Below are positions 34,421 to 42,654 of a DNA stretch of 64,000 nt, piece by piece. Within the stretch, counting starts at the first letter, position 1; each line of letters starts with the position of its first letter. The notes under the pieces were generated by a model. It was not told where the DNA came from and did no database searches. It saw only the letters and a list, made by a program, of their open reading frames with translations. Both the position numbers and the translations under genes were made by a program. This DNA is from JAFGDI01 sp963667715 (lineage in GTDB: Bacteria > Planctomycetota > Phycisphaerae > Sedimentisphaerales > SM23-30). The stretch lies in the NCBI GenBank assembly GCA_963667715.1, contig OY763926.1, positions 3,844,001-3,908,000 on the forward strand, given 5' to 3'.

Positions 34421-34768
34421 ATGAATAAGGTAATGTTGGTAGCGTTTCAGGGTGAGCCTATGTGTTTTGTGCATGTATTGTTGAATGCGTTGGATATGCA
34501 CGAGAAAGGATTTCGGGTCAAGATCATTATGGAAGGTGCGGCGGTTAAGCTGGTAAAGGAGCTTAACGATCCGGAGAAGCCGTTCGCTGATCTATATAAG
34601 AAGGTCAAGGATATGGAACTGATCGAAGGAGTATGCAAGGCCTGTGCGGCGAAAATGGGTTCGCTTGACAGTGCGATAGAGCAGAATCTGCCGATACTTG
34701 ATAATATGCACGGTCATCCATCGCTGGCGAAGTATATTGAAGTTGGGTATGAGGTGGTGACGTTTTAA
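34421..34768 (+). CDS. DsrE-family-like cytoplasmic protein
   Basis: A 115-residue protein from the ATG at 34421 ('gaaaggg' upstream; a TTG 7 codons earlier is less likely). It fits the DsrE/YchN fold: 'KVMLVAFQGEPMCFVHVLLN' first strand and helix, 'VKIIMEGAAVKLVKEL', then 'GVCKACAAKMG' with two Cys in a CxxC arrangement and 'YIEVGYEVVTF' at the end. DsrE-like proteins handle sulfur transfer or redox reactions; here only the fold family is suggested. Confidence 0.75.
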   Translation: MNKVMLVAFQGEPMCFVHVLLNALDMHEKGFRVKIIMEGAAVKLVKELNDPEKPFADLYKKVKDMELIEGVCKACAAKMGSLDSAIEQNLPILDNMHGHPSLAKYIEVGYEVVTF

Positions 34769-34832
34769 TCATATAACCGATTACGGTTATATAGGTAAAA
34801 GGTAAAAGGTGAAAGGTGAAAGGTGAAAGGAA

Positions 34833-36434
34833 TTAGGATTTTTTTGACCTTTTCAGGAATGATAGTTCTTCTATTTTCAGGACTGACGCTGCGAAGTAGT
34901 AGGTTATGGAGCAGACCAGAACCAGTAGAAGCAGCTGTGAGTATTTGTCCAGAGCGGTAGAGAACCTGAGGAAGGTCATACCGGCGACGGCCATTATAAT
35001 TGAGCCGGCGAGGCACTTGGCTATACAGCTGATAATATTGCCGTGGATGTCGAGATCGTATCTTTTAAGAAGAACATATAATAAGATCGCAGTCTGGCCC
35101 ATAGCTGAGATAGCAGTTGACAGGCCCAAGCCTCCGGTAGCCAGTGGCCAGATGAGGACGATATTGAGCAGGAAGTTAAGGGCAATCATTCTGACGGCTA
35201 CCTTTACGGGAGTAGTACTGTCCTTGAACGAGTAAAAGGCCCTGACAACCAGCTGCTGCATGCAGTAGGCGGTGATACCAAGTGCGTAGTAAACCAGAGT
35301 TGAAGCTGTTTCTGCGGAGTTAGCGGGGGTAAACTCGCCGCCTTCGAAGATAACCTTTACCATGAGCCGGGCGGCGATGATCATACCGAGAGTCGAGGGC
35401 AGGCCGATAAAGATGGTGAGTCTTATGCCGTGGTTGAGCTGACGGGCGAAACCTTTCATATCATTTTCGGTAACACAAGAGCTAAGATACGGGAAAATGG
35501 CAGTTGCCAGAGCGATACCAAAGACACCAAGCGGAAACTGATAACATCGTTGTGCATTGTAAAGGAAGTTTACAGAGCCTTCGTGTACGGGCCAATGGAA
35601 CTGGCGTCCCATAAGCGTGAAAGTATCGCCGGAGAGGTCGGTAGAGCTCAGGAAAAAAGCGATAAGATTATCCAGAACGGTATTGATCTGTACGGCAGCA
35701 AGGCCGACGATCATCGGGCCCATAATGAGGAAAATCTTTTTCAGCGGCTGCTCATTAAATACAAAGCGAGGCCGGATGGAGATATTGTGTTTTTTGAGTG
35801 CGGGCAGCTGGATAGCAAACTGAATGATACCGGCAACCAGAACAGCCCAGGCGGCAGCAAAAATCTGGTCCCAGCGATCGGCACCAAAAAAGCGGCTGAA
35901 TAATAGAACGCCGGTGATAATGGTAATATTTAGGAAAGCGGGAGCTGCGGCGGGAGCGAGGAAATGGCGGTGTACCTGTAACAAACCACCAACAACAGCA
36001 ACCGAGCAAATGAGTATCATATACGGGAGCATAATAGCGGCCAGCGATAGCATATTAAGAGTTTTGATATTATACTCAGCGGCCCAGGGACCATAGCGGA
36101 AGGCAAAAATAACAGCCAAACCGATAATAGTTAGTGTGGCAAGGACAATGACAAGCAGCGAAAAGACACTGCGGGCCAGTAAAGCGGCTTTATCAGGGTC
36201 ATTTTTGAGCTCATCGGTATAAACCGGAATCAAGGCGGCGGTAAGTGCCCCTTCTCCGAAAAGACGGCGGGCAAGATTTGGTATCTGGAATGGGATACCG
36301 AAATAGTGCATGATGACGGCACCAAAATAACGTGCCATAACAGCATCTCTAACCAGGCCGAGCACACGGCTGAGCAAGGTGAGCAGTGAAACGAGCCGGG
36401 CCGCGGAAACGAACGATTTATTATTATCTGCCAT
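34833..36434 (-). CDS. murJ: Lipid II flippase MurJ
   Basis: A 533-residue polytopic membrane protein of the MviN/MurJ branch of the MOP exporter superfamily, which flips lipid II during peptidoglycan synthesis. The N-terminal signature 'LVSLLTLLSRVLGLVRDAVM' and 'IPNLARRLFGEGALTAALIP' are diagnostic, and about 14 membrane segments are visible. The length is normal. It lies 3 bases downstream of the M16 peptidase stop and is probably co-transcribed with it. Confidence 0.95.
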   Translation of the reverse strand: MADNNKSFVSAARLVSLLTLLSRVLGLVRDAVMARYFGAVIMHYFGIPFQIPNLARRLFGEGALTAALIPVYTDELKNDPDKAALLARSVFSLLVIVLATLTIIGLAVIFAFRYGPWAAEYNIKTLNMLSLAAIMLPYMILICSVAVVGGLLQVHRHFLAPAAAPAFLNITIITGVLLFSRFFGADRWDQIFAAAWAVLVAGIIQFAIQLPALKKHNISIRPRFVFNEQPLKKIFLIMGPMIVGLAAVQINTVLDNLIAFFLSSTDLSGDTFTLMGRQFHWPVHEGSVNFLYNAQRCYQFPLGVFGIALATAIFPYLSSCVTENDMKGFARQLNHGIRLTIFIGLPSTLGMIIAARLMVKVIFEGGEFTPANSAETASTLVYYALGITAYCMQQLVVRAFYSFKDSTTPVKVAVRMIALNFLLNIVLIWPLATGGLGLSTAISAMGQTAILLYVLLKRYDLDIHGNIISCIAKCLAGSIIMAVAGMTFLRFSTALDKYSQLLLLVLVCSITYYFAASVLKIEELSFLKRSKKS

Positions 36435-36437
36435 ATA

Positions 36438-37658
36438 TTATTTTTGAGGTCCCAGAGTGGTGATAGTAACAACATCAAGCGGGAACTGTGTAAGCATTTG
36501 CGAGACCTGCTCCAGAGAGACGGCATTTATAGCGTCGAGCTCATCTTTTATGCTGCGATACTCGCTGCGATAGACCATATCCATACCAAGTGGAACCAGA
36601 CGGCCCATAGGCACTTCGCCGCTGATGATCCTGACAGATGCGAGCTTATTCTTACCAGCCTGAAGTTCATCTTCGGTAATACCATTTTCACGTATCTGAG
36701 CGAAGATATCCTTGACGATAGCGAGTACCTTATCGGTATTAGCCGGGTCACAGGAAATATAAGAATAATAATGGCCCTGGCCGTCAAGAGCTTCAAAATC
36801 GAAGACGGCACAATCGGCAAGAGCATTATCGACAAGAGCCCAGTGCATACGGGAATTACCTTCGTCGCCAACAACTCCGGCGAGAATAGCGGCGGCATAT
36901 CGATAATCATCCTGGGCTGATGGGCCCTGGGTCATAAGACAAATATGGTCACGCTGTACATTAGCATTTGCAATACGCTGATCGGTACCGGTTCCGACAT
37001 AAGCTTCGAGCTGGCGAGTAGGCTTGAACGGTTTCCACCAGCCGCAAAGCTCCTGGGCCTGCTGCTTGAGGAGTTCGAGGTCTATCTTGCCGCTACAGGC
37101 GAGAATGATATTGTCGGGACTATATCGTCTTTCAAAGTAGTCTCTCATCTGCTGGCTGGTAAGGGCGTTAATAGACTCCTCAGAGCCAAGTACGCTATTG
37201 CCAACAGGCCAGCCTTGGTAATGTTCGCTGCGACACCGGTCAATGACATCAAAATGCGGCATATCCTTGTACATAGCGATCTCTTCGAGGATAACGCCCT
37301 TTTCCACGTCGAAATCTTCCTGACGCAGGCTGGGTCTGAGCAGATCGGCCCAAAGTTCTGTAACCTGAGCCTGATATTCGGGCAGCACACAGGCATAATA
37401 GACTGTATTTTCCTCAGAAGTAAAGGCATTGTACTTGGCACCCATCTGGTCAAACTCGAGGTTAACATCCATAACGGTGCGTTTTTCAGTACCCTTAAAC
37501 AGCATATGTTCCAGGAAATGGCTGACACCAGACTCTGCTGGAGTTTCGTCCCTGCTGCCAGTTCTGACAAAGAAGCCGAGAGCCAGCGATAAAGCGTCAG
37601 GATTGATTTCGGCCATAACGGTTAAGCCATTACTCAATTGGAATTTTTCTATCTGCAT
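36438..37658 (-). CDS. M16-family zinc peptidase (processing-peptidase-like)
   Basis: A 406-residue insulinase-fold protein. The inverted zinc motif HFLEH is at residues 47-51 in 'GVSHFLEHMLFKGT', with the downstream Glu in the 'NAFTSEENTVYYACVL' helix region. The second M16 domain starts near residue 175 with 'MRDYFERRYSPDNIILACSG'. The chosen ATG (37656-37658) is preceded by 'gagg'; the 21-codon longer frame has no ribosome site. Cytoplasmic, no signal peptide. Probably in an operon with murJ. Homologues are often called mitochondrial-processing-peptidase-like. Confidence 0.93.
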   Translation of the reverse strand: MQIEKFQLSNGLTVMAEINPDALSLALGFFVRTGSRDETPAESGVSHFLEHMLFKGTEKRTVMDVNLEFDQMGAKYNAFTSEENTVYYACVLPEYQAQVTELWADLLRPSLRQEDFDVEKGVILEEIAMYKDMPHFDVIDRCRSEHYQGWPVGNSVLGSEESINALTSQQMRDYFERRYSPDNIILACSGKIDLELLKQQAQELCGWWKPFKPTRQLEAYVGTGTDQRIANANVQRDHICLMTQGPSAQDDYRYAAAILAGVVGDEGNSRMHWALVDNALADCAVFDFEALDGQGHYYSYISCDPANTDKVLAIVKDIFAQIRENGITEDELQAGKNKLASVRIISGEVPMGRLVPLGMDMVYRSEYRSIKDELDAINAVSLEQVSQMLTQFPLDVVTITTLGPQK

Positions 37659-37963
37659 ATATATCCTCAAAAAACATATTATATTTAGAGCATTTATACC
37701 CCAATTTGAGGCTAAAATCAAGTATTGGATAATTAAAGTAAAAAGTAAAAGGTGGGAGGTGGGGATTTAAAAGACAAAGGCCGGACATATAGCCCGGCCA
37801 AGTTGTTTCGCTTTTTGAATATGCTATTGTAGTCGAGAAGGTCAAAAGCGTAAAATTGTACCCTGCGAACAAAAGTACAAATCCTGAATAACGTTTTAAG
37901 GCGCAGACAGAAATGAGACACTTCTGACGAAATCGTCAGATAATAGCAATTCCAGGATAATTA

Positions 37964-38251
37964 TTATAGATCCTGAGGCTTAACAGTGCTACGACGGTTT
38001 GCTTCTGTACGAGCACAAGCATCGTCAAGCATGCAATAGATCTGGTCAGAAATAGCCTGAATAGATTCACCACTGCACATGAAACCCTTGCTCTTGATAT
38101 ATGCTTTAACTTTGCTAGCAACAACAAGAACTTCTTTAGTTGCAGGAGCCTTAGCAGCCTTTTTAGCAGGAGCTTTCTTAGCAGCTTTCTTAGCAGGAGC
38201 TTTTTTAGCAGGAGCCTTTTTGGCAGCTTTCTTCGCGGCTTTTTTTGCCAT
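37964..38251 (-). CDS. Bacterial histone with N-terminal H1-like Lys/Ala/Pro tail
   Basis: A 95-residue very basic protein in two parts. Residues 2-39 are a low-complexity tail built from AKKAAKKAP units, like histone H1 C-terminal tails. Residues 40-95 ('VLVVASKVKAYIKSKG' to 'ANRRSTVKPQDL') match the pattern of short bacterial histone-fold proteins of the Bdellovibrio Bd0055 type: helix, 'SGESIQAISDQIYCMLDDAC' central helix, and 'RxTVxPxDL' end. An 'ggagg' Shine-Dalgarno precedes the ATG. It probably coats or organises DNA in the nucleoid. The histone-fold assignment is from pattern memory and needs structural confirmation. Confidence 0.8.
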   Translation of the reverse strand: MAKKAAKKAAKKAPAKKAPAKKAAKKAPAKKAAKAPATKEVLVVASKVKAYIKSKGFMCSGESIQAISDQIYCMLDDACARTEANRRSTVKPQDL

Positions 38252-38633
38252 AACGATATCCTCCGTGAGAGTAAAATAAAAAACTATAATACGACAACCA
38301 TTGCCGCACCATTTGTAATATTCAAAAATTAAAAACAGTTAATTATCAAGTCGAAACTGACTGTCCGATAATAACGCTCTATTTTTACTCTCTAAATCGG
38401 TAAAAGCAATAGAAAAAGTTAATAAAAATATGAAAAATATAGTAAAAAGTGCAAAATTTATAAGTTTCAGGGCTATTTGAGGCATTTTAGCAAAAAAAGA
38501 GAGTAGAAAAAGGCAATTTGTCAGATTTAAAGGGTAATAGTTTAAAACGAAGAAGTAACAGTGAGAAGTATAAGAAAACGGCAGGAGAGCATCAGTTCTT
38601 GCAAAATATCGCAGAGCAGTTAATATATGCAAT
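38252..38633. other. Divergent intergenic region between histone and radical SAM genes
   Basis: 382 AT-rich bases containing the promoters of two divergent genes. No hairpin, repeat or clear sigma-70 site stands out. A minus-strand open frame at 38339-38674 is hydrophobic by composition, overlaps the radical SAM start and is not considered coding. Confidence 0.5.
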
Positions 38634-39674
38634 ATGGCAAATAAAGCAGTAGACATAATGGAAAATGCGTACAATAAAACTATAACTCGCAGCGATCCGA
38701 AATTTAAATTGTGGCGATCAGTGGGGATAATGCTGACCTATCGGTGCCCTGCTGCATGCGGGTGCTGTTATGTGTTTTCTGCACCAGATATAGAGACGGC
38801 CGGTGAGATAAGTTTTGAGCTGGCGTATGGCACATGGCAGGCGACAATGGAACTGGCAGGCGAAGGCGGTAGTGTGCACTTGACCGGCGGCGAGCCGTTT
38901 CTACACTATGAGCTGCTGAAGAAGCTGTTGGGCCAGGCACAAAAAGACGGTTTGAGCGGTCTGGAGAAGATCGAGACCAATGGAGCATGGTGTGTTGATG
39001 ATGAGCTGACGCATAAGCGGTTCAGTGAGCTGGGCGAGCTTGGTATAAGTAAATTGCAGATAAGTACCGATATATATCATCAGCAGTATGTGCCGACGGA
39101 GAATCTGCAACGTGCAATACGTATAGCAACCGAGGTTTACGGTGAGGAGAAGGTACAAGTCCGCTGGCGCAACTTTGCAGAGGAGCCTGTACATTCGGAG
39201 TTAATGAACAAAGAAGAGCTTAGAGAGGCGTTTAAGGCGGCTCTAAGCGAGATACCAGAACGTATGGTAGGCAGAGCTGCTGAGGTACTGGCACCACTGG
39301 TAGAAAAGAAGGATTATGATAGTCTGGCAGGTAAGAACTGTTTCCAGAGTCATCTGGGGGCCAAAGGAGTACATATTGACGGCTGGGGTAATGTCTTTAG
39401 TTCTACTTGTATCGGGATAATAACAGGTAAGGTAAGCGAAGGATACAGTCTTAAGGATCTATGGCTGGCCTACGATTTTAATAAGCATGCTATATGGTCA
39501 GTATTGACCAGCGGCGGGCCATGGCAGCTGGCGGAGGAGGCGAAGAAGCTAGGTTTTGTGCCGGAGGATGGGTATGCTAGTAAGTGTCACCTTTGCTATT
39601 GCGTGAGGAAATGGCTGTTTATGAACGGACATTATCCAGATGAGCTGGGTCCGGCGATATGTTATGGGGTGTAG
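38634..39674 (+). CDS. Radical SAM protein
   Basis: A 346-residue radical SAM enzyme. The cluster motif is 'CPAACGCCY' (CxxxCxxC, about residues 38-45) and the SAM-contact 'LTGGEPFLHYE' lies at about 83-93. C-terminal cysteines ('KNCFQSHLG', 'SSTCIG', 'KCHLCYCVRKW') suggest auxiliary iron-sulfur binding of the SPASM/twitch kind. No partner peptide or maturase context is evident, so the reaction is unknown. The start at 38634 and an ATG at 38658 both have weak ribosome sites. Confidence 0.88.
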   Translation: MANKAVDIMENAYNKTITRSDPKFKLWRSVGIMLTYRCPAACGCCYVFSAPDIETAGEISFELAYGTWQATMELAGEGGSVHLTGGEPFLHYELLKKLLGQAQKDGLSGLEKIETNGAWCVDDELTHKRFSELGELGISKLQISTDIYHQQYVPTENLQRAIRIATEVYGEEKVQVRWRNFAEEPVHSELMNKEELREAFKAALSEIPERMVGRAAEVLAPLVEKKDYDSLAGKNCFQSHLGAKGVHIDGWGNVFSSTCIGIITGKVSEGYSLKDLWLAYDFNKHAIWSVLTSGGPWQLAEEAKKLGFVPEDGYASKCHLCYCVRKWLFMNGHYPDELGPAICYGV

Positions 39675-39718
39675 GTGTGCATGTGCATAAGTGCAAAAGT
39701 GTACATGTGCAGAGGTTA

Positions 39719-41932
39719 CTAGTGGGTCATTTCGAATGTTAGTTTTTTGGCGTTTATGAGTTGGGAATAGGTTATAAATGGTGTGGTTATTGGTTTATCG
39801 TCGAGTGTGACGGAATGGACGTATTTGTTCTGCTGGCTAAGGTTTTTGGCAATTATTTCCAGAGTTCTGGGCGTATTTGGGGTGTTATGATGGAGCTTGA
39901 AGGCTGGATATTGTGGGGCACCAAGTGCGAAAATATCGGTTCCGGGGGTAACAGGATAGAAACCCATAACGCTGAAGATATACCAGGCGGACATCTGGCC
40001 GCAATCATCGTTACCGTTTAAGCCTAATGGTGCATTTCTATAGTTTTCTGAAGAGGTATGTTTGCGTATAAGCTCCTGAGTACGTCGCGGCATATCACAA
40101 TAGTCGAAAAGGTATATATAATGATGGCCGGGCTCGTTGTCGTGGCGATAGTGAGCTTCGCTGAAGTTTTGTTCCAGTAGAGCAGCGAATTTTTGCTTGC
40201 CGCCCATGAGCGATATCATGCCGGGGATGTCGTGTAGAGCTCCGAAACGATAGGTCCAGGGGCTGCCCTCTGAGAAGCCCCAATGGGCAGAAGGACACCA
40301 TGAGCCATTAAAGAACCGGGGAGCGAAAAAACCAGTTTGCGGGTTATAAAGATTGCGATAGTTTGTACTGGTTTTGATTAGTCGGTTATAGTCGTAATCT
40401 TTGCCCAGAGCCTGTGCCATTTGAGCGATGCAGAAATCGTCGTAACTAAACTCTATGGTACGAGATACACTTTCATTGGCCTTGTCTTCGGGTACATAGC
40501 CAAGCGAATGATACCAGGAGAGCCCTCCCCTGGCCTCATAATGGTTAGTTTCCTGGCGGTCGCCCCACCGGGAAGCGGTATCGCCATAAGGCGGCTCGAA
40601 GGCATCCTTACGCAGAGCGTCATAAGCGAGCTGTATATTGTAATCGCGGAAACCTTTGATATATGCATCGGCGATAACAGAGTCGGCGTGGGTTCCGATC
40701 ATGATATTTGAATAGGTTGGGTTGGGCCACTTGGGCAGCCAGCCGCCCTGCTGATACATCTGGAGCATAGCCTGTATCATGGGCGAGACCCGCTCAGGCT
40801 GGATAAAGTGGTACAAAGGATGAACGGCCCGGAAAGTGTCCCAGAGCGAGAAGTCGTTATAAGAGATCCCTTCATGGACCATATCGTCAAAGGCACTGTA
40901 ATAGCTGCCGTATTCTGAGAACTCACGCGGAAAGAGCATAGTGTGGAACATGGCGGTATAGAAAATCGCTTTCTGATCTTCGGTTGCACCGTCAAGCTCA
41001 ATGCGGGCCAGTTCATGCTGCCATTTATCCCTGGTGGCCTGTACAACGGAGTCGAAATCCCAGTTTGGTATTTCATTTTCAAGGTTAGTGCGGGCTTGTT
41101 CGAGGCTGATAAAGGAGGTTGCAATACGAGCTGTGACCTGTTCGTCTTTACTGGTAGAGAATGAGACATAGGCCCCCATCCGGCGACCGGTCTGGCTTTT
41201 TTGGCTGGCAGATATGGTGTCATCGCTCCATGTGCCGTAGGATGAAAATGGTTTACTGAACTGTATAATAAAATATCCTTTGAAGTTTTCCAGACTGCGT
41301 ACCAGGTGCGAGCCCATCTGGTCAGGGTTATATCCGGTGATCTGTCCTTTTTCTGGATCTATATTTACAAATGCCTCGTAAGGTTTGCGGGTATCGGTAT
41401 TATTTATGGCCTGTACGATAATGTGAGCATCGTCTGAAGCGGGGAAAGTGAACCTGAACATGCCGCAGCGAGAAGCGGCTGCGATTTCGGCTTTGATGGC
41501 ATCTTCGCCGGCGTCGAGAGTGACGGCATAGTATTCTGGTTTGGCTATTTCGCTGGTATGGCTAAAGGGCAGAGCTCGGTCGTAAGGCAGTACTTTCAGC
41601 TTGCCGATAGCGGGCATAATAGAGACGTAGCCATAATCGCCCATCCATACGGTCGGCTGATGAGTCGCGGTAAAACCGATAATGTGGCTATCTTCGTAAA
41701 CGTAAGGCATACGCCCTATCCTGTTCTGGTCGGTTTGAGCTACAAAGTTAGTCATGGCAAAAGGCCATCCGACACAAGGCATAGTGCCTCCACCTTCGAG
41801 ATGGTCATGGAAGCCGGCAAAGGGCGTACCGATAAGCGGGTTAACATAATCGACGGGCAGCTTTTCGTCGGCTATAAGTACCAAAGAAGAAGTAGAAATG
41901 AATACGGCTATAAGTAATGAGAAAAGTTTCAT
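39719..41932 (-). CDS. Secreted alpha-1,2-mannosidase, glycoside hydrolase family 92
   Basis: A 737-residue protein from the ATG at 41930-41932, with a signal peptide (residues 1-22). Typical GH92 sequence includes 'YVNPLIGT' at the mature N-terminus, 'GFTATHQPTVWMGDYG', 'FYTAMFHTMLFPREFSEYG', 'YNDFSLWDTFRAVHPL' and the C-terminal 'GNDDCGQMSAWYIFSVMGFY' with its catalytic-region acidic residues. GH92 enzymes are calcium-dependent exo-alpha-mannosidases acting on glycans. With the GH2 enzyme and the PL1-like protein it points to glycan degradation. The last 44 bases before the stop are normal family sequence. Confidence 0.95.
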   Translation of the reverse strand: MKLFSLLIAVFISTSSLVLIADEKLPVDYVNPLIGTPFAGFHDHLEGGGTMPCVGWPFAMTNFVAQTDQNRIGRMPYVYEDSHIIGFTATHQPTVWMGDYGYVSIMPAIGKLKVLPYDRALPFSHTSEIAKPEYYAVTLDAGEDAIKAEIAAASRCGMFRFTFPASDDAHIIVQAINNTDTRKPYEAFVNIDPEKGQITGYNPDQMGSHLVRSLENFKGYFIIQFSKPFSSYGTWSDDTISASQKSQTGRRMGAYVSFSTSKDEQVTARIATSFISLEQARTNLENEIPNWDFDSVVQATRDKWQHELARIELDGATEDQKAIFYTAMFHTMLFPREFSEYGSYYSAFDDMVHEGISYNDFSLWDTFRAVHPLYHFIQPERVSPMIQAMLQMYQQGGWLPKWPNPTYSNIMIGTHADSVIADAYIKGFRDYNIQLAYDALRKDAFEPPYGDTASRWGDRQETNHYEARGGLSWYHSLGYVPEDKANESVSRTIEFSYDDFCIAQMAQALGKDYDYNRLIKTSTNYRNLYNPQTGFFAPRFFNGSWCPSAHWGFSEGSPWTYRFGALHDIPGMISLMGGKQKFAALLEQNFSEAHYRHDNEPGHHYIYLFDYCDMPRRTQELIRKHTSSENYRNAPLGLNGNDDCGQMSAWYIFSVMGFYPVTPGTDIFALGAPQYPAFKLHHNTPNTPRTLEIIAKNLSQQNKYVHSVTLDDKPITTPFITYSQLINAKKLTFEMTH

Positions 41933-42590
41933 ATTAAACCTGTAAAATAACAAAAATGTGCAAATAATAATCAGCTCTTTGATACTATATTATCAGGATA
42001 ATACAATATTATCAATAATGATCCAGCTAGAAAAATAGTCGGTACAATCGTTACTAATGTTTCAGAAATAATGTGAAGCATTAGTGGTACAGGAGTAACG
42101 AGTTGTGAAAAAGAGAGCAGTATGTAAGCGATGCGAGGGTGAAATTAAATTGATTTATTTGGTAAATGATGCTATTATTTAAATACAGCTTCTGCTGTGT
42201 TCGTTACAGTTTCATAATTGAGGAACCTATTGAGATTGAATTATGGGTACCTATACTTGCGTAGCCGGACAAGCCTGCCTGACAGGATCTCTGGGAAGCG
42301 GGTTGGGTTCCCCCCTTGAAATAAGGGGTTTATTCAATTAGTAAATTGGACGGCACGAGTGGAAGCTTTTTTTTTGTCCGCAGAAAGAGTATGGTTTGAC
42401 ACAAACAGGCAGCTTTGAATTAATCTGCTGAGTAATAAGTAACAAGAAATAAGTAATAAGCTCAGGTATGCCGCTTTGCGGCAAACTAATTTATTAATCA
42501 AACTGACCGATGGTCATTTTGAGAAGAGTTAGAAATTAGTTAACCTAGCTACCCAAAATATTCTATAGAAACAGACAGTATAAAAAAGAA
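41933..42590. other. Intergenic region with repeats
   Basis: About 660 bases without a supported gene. It contains 'ccccccttgaaataagggg' (42309-42330), copy 8 of the 'agtaacaag' hairpin repeat (42427-42497, core gccgctttgcggc), and an 'aaactgaccgatggtcattttgag' hairpin (42500). Confidence 0.5.
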
Positions 42591-42626
42591 AAGGCATTGC
42601 AGTTTTGGGCTGCAATGCCTTTTTGT
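42591..42626 (-). terminator. Strong bidirectional terminator after the M6-type gene
   Basis: 12-bp perfect stem aaggcattgcag / ctgcaatgcctt with a 7-base loop; T-rich on both strands. It lies 28 bases downstream of the stop of the 2204-residue gene. Confidence 0.85.
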
Positions 42627-42654
42627 TTATGGGTTTTGCTTTTGGAGAAATGTA

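Noticed and set aside
38339..38674. 111-codon hydrophobic minus-strand frame
   Set aside because: AT-rich intergenic DNA between divergent genes, overlapping the radical SAM start; no ribosome site.
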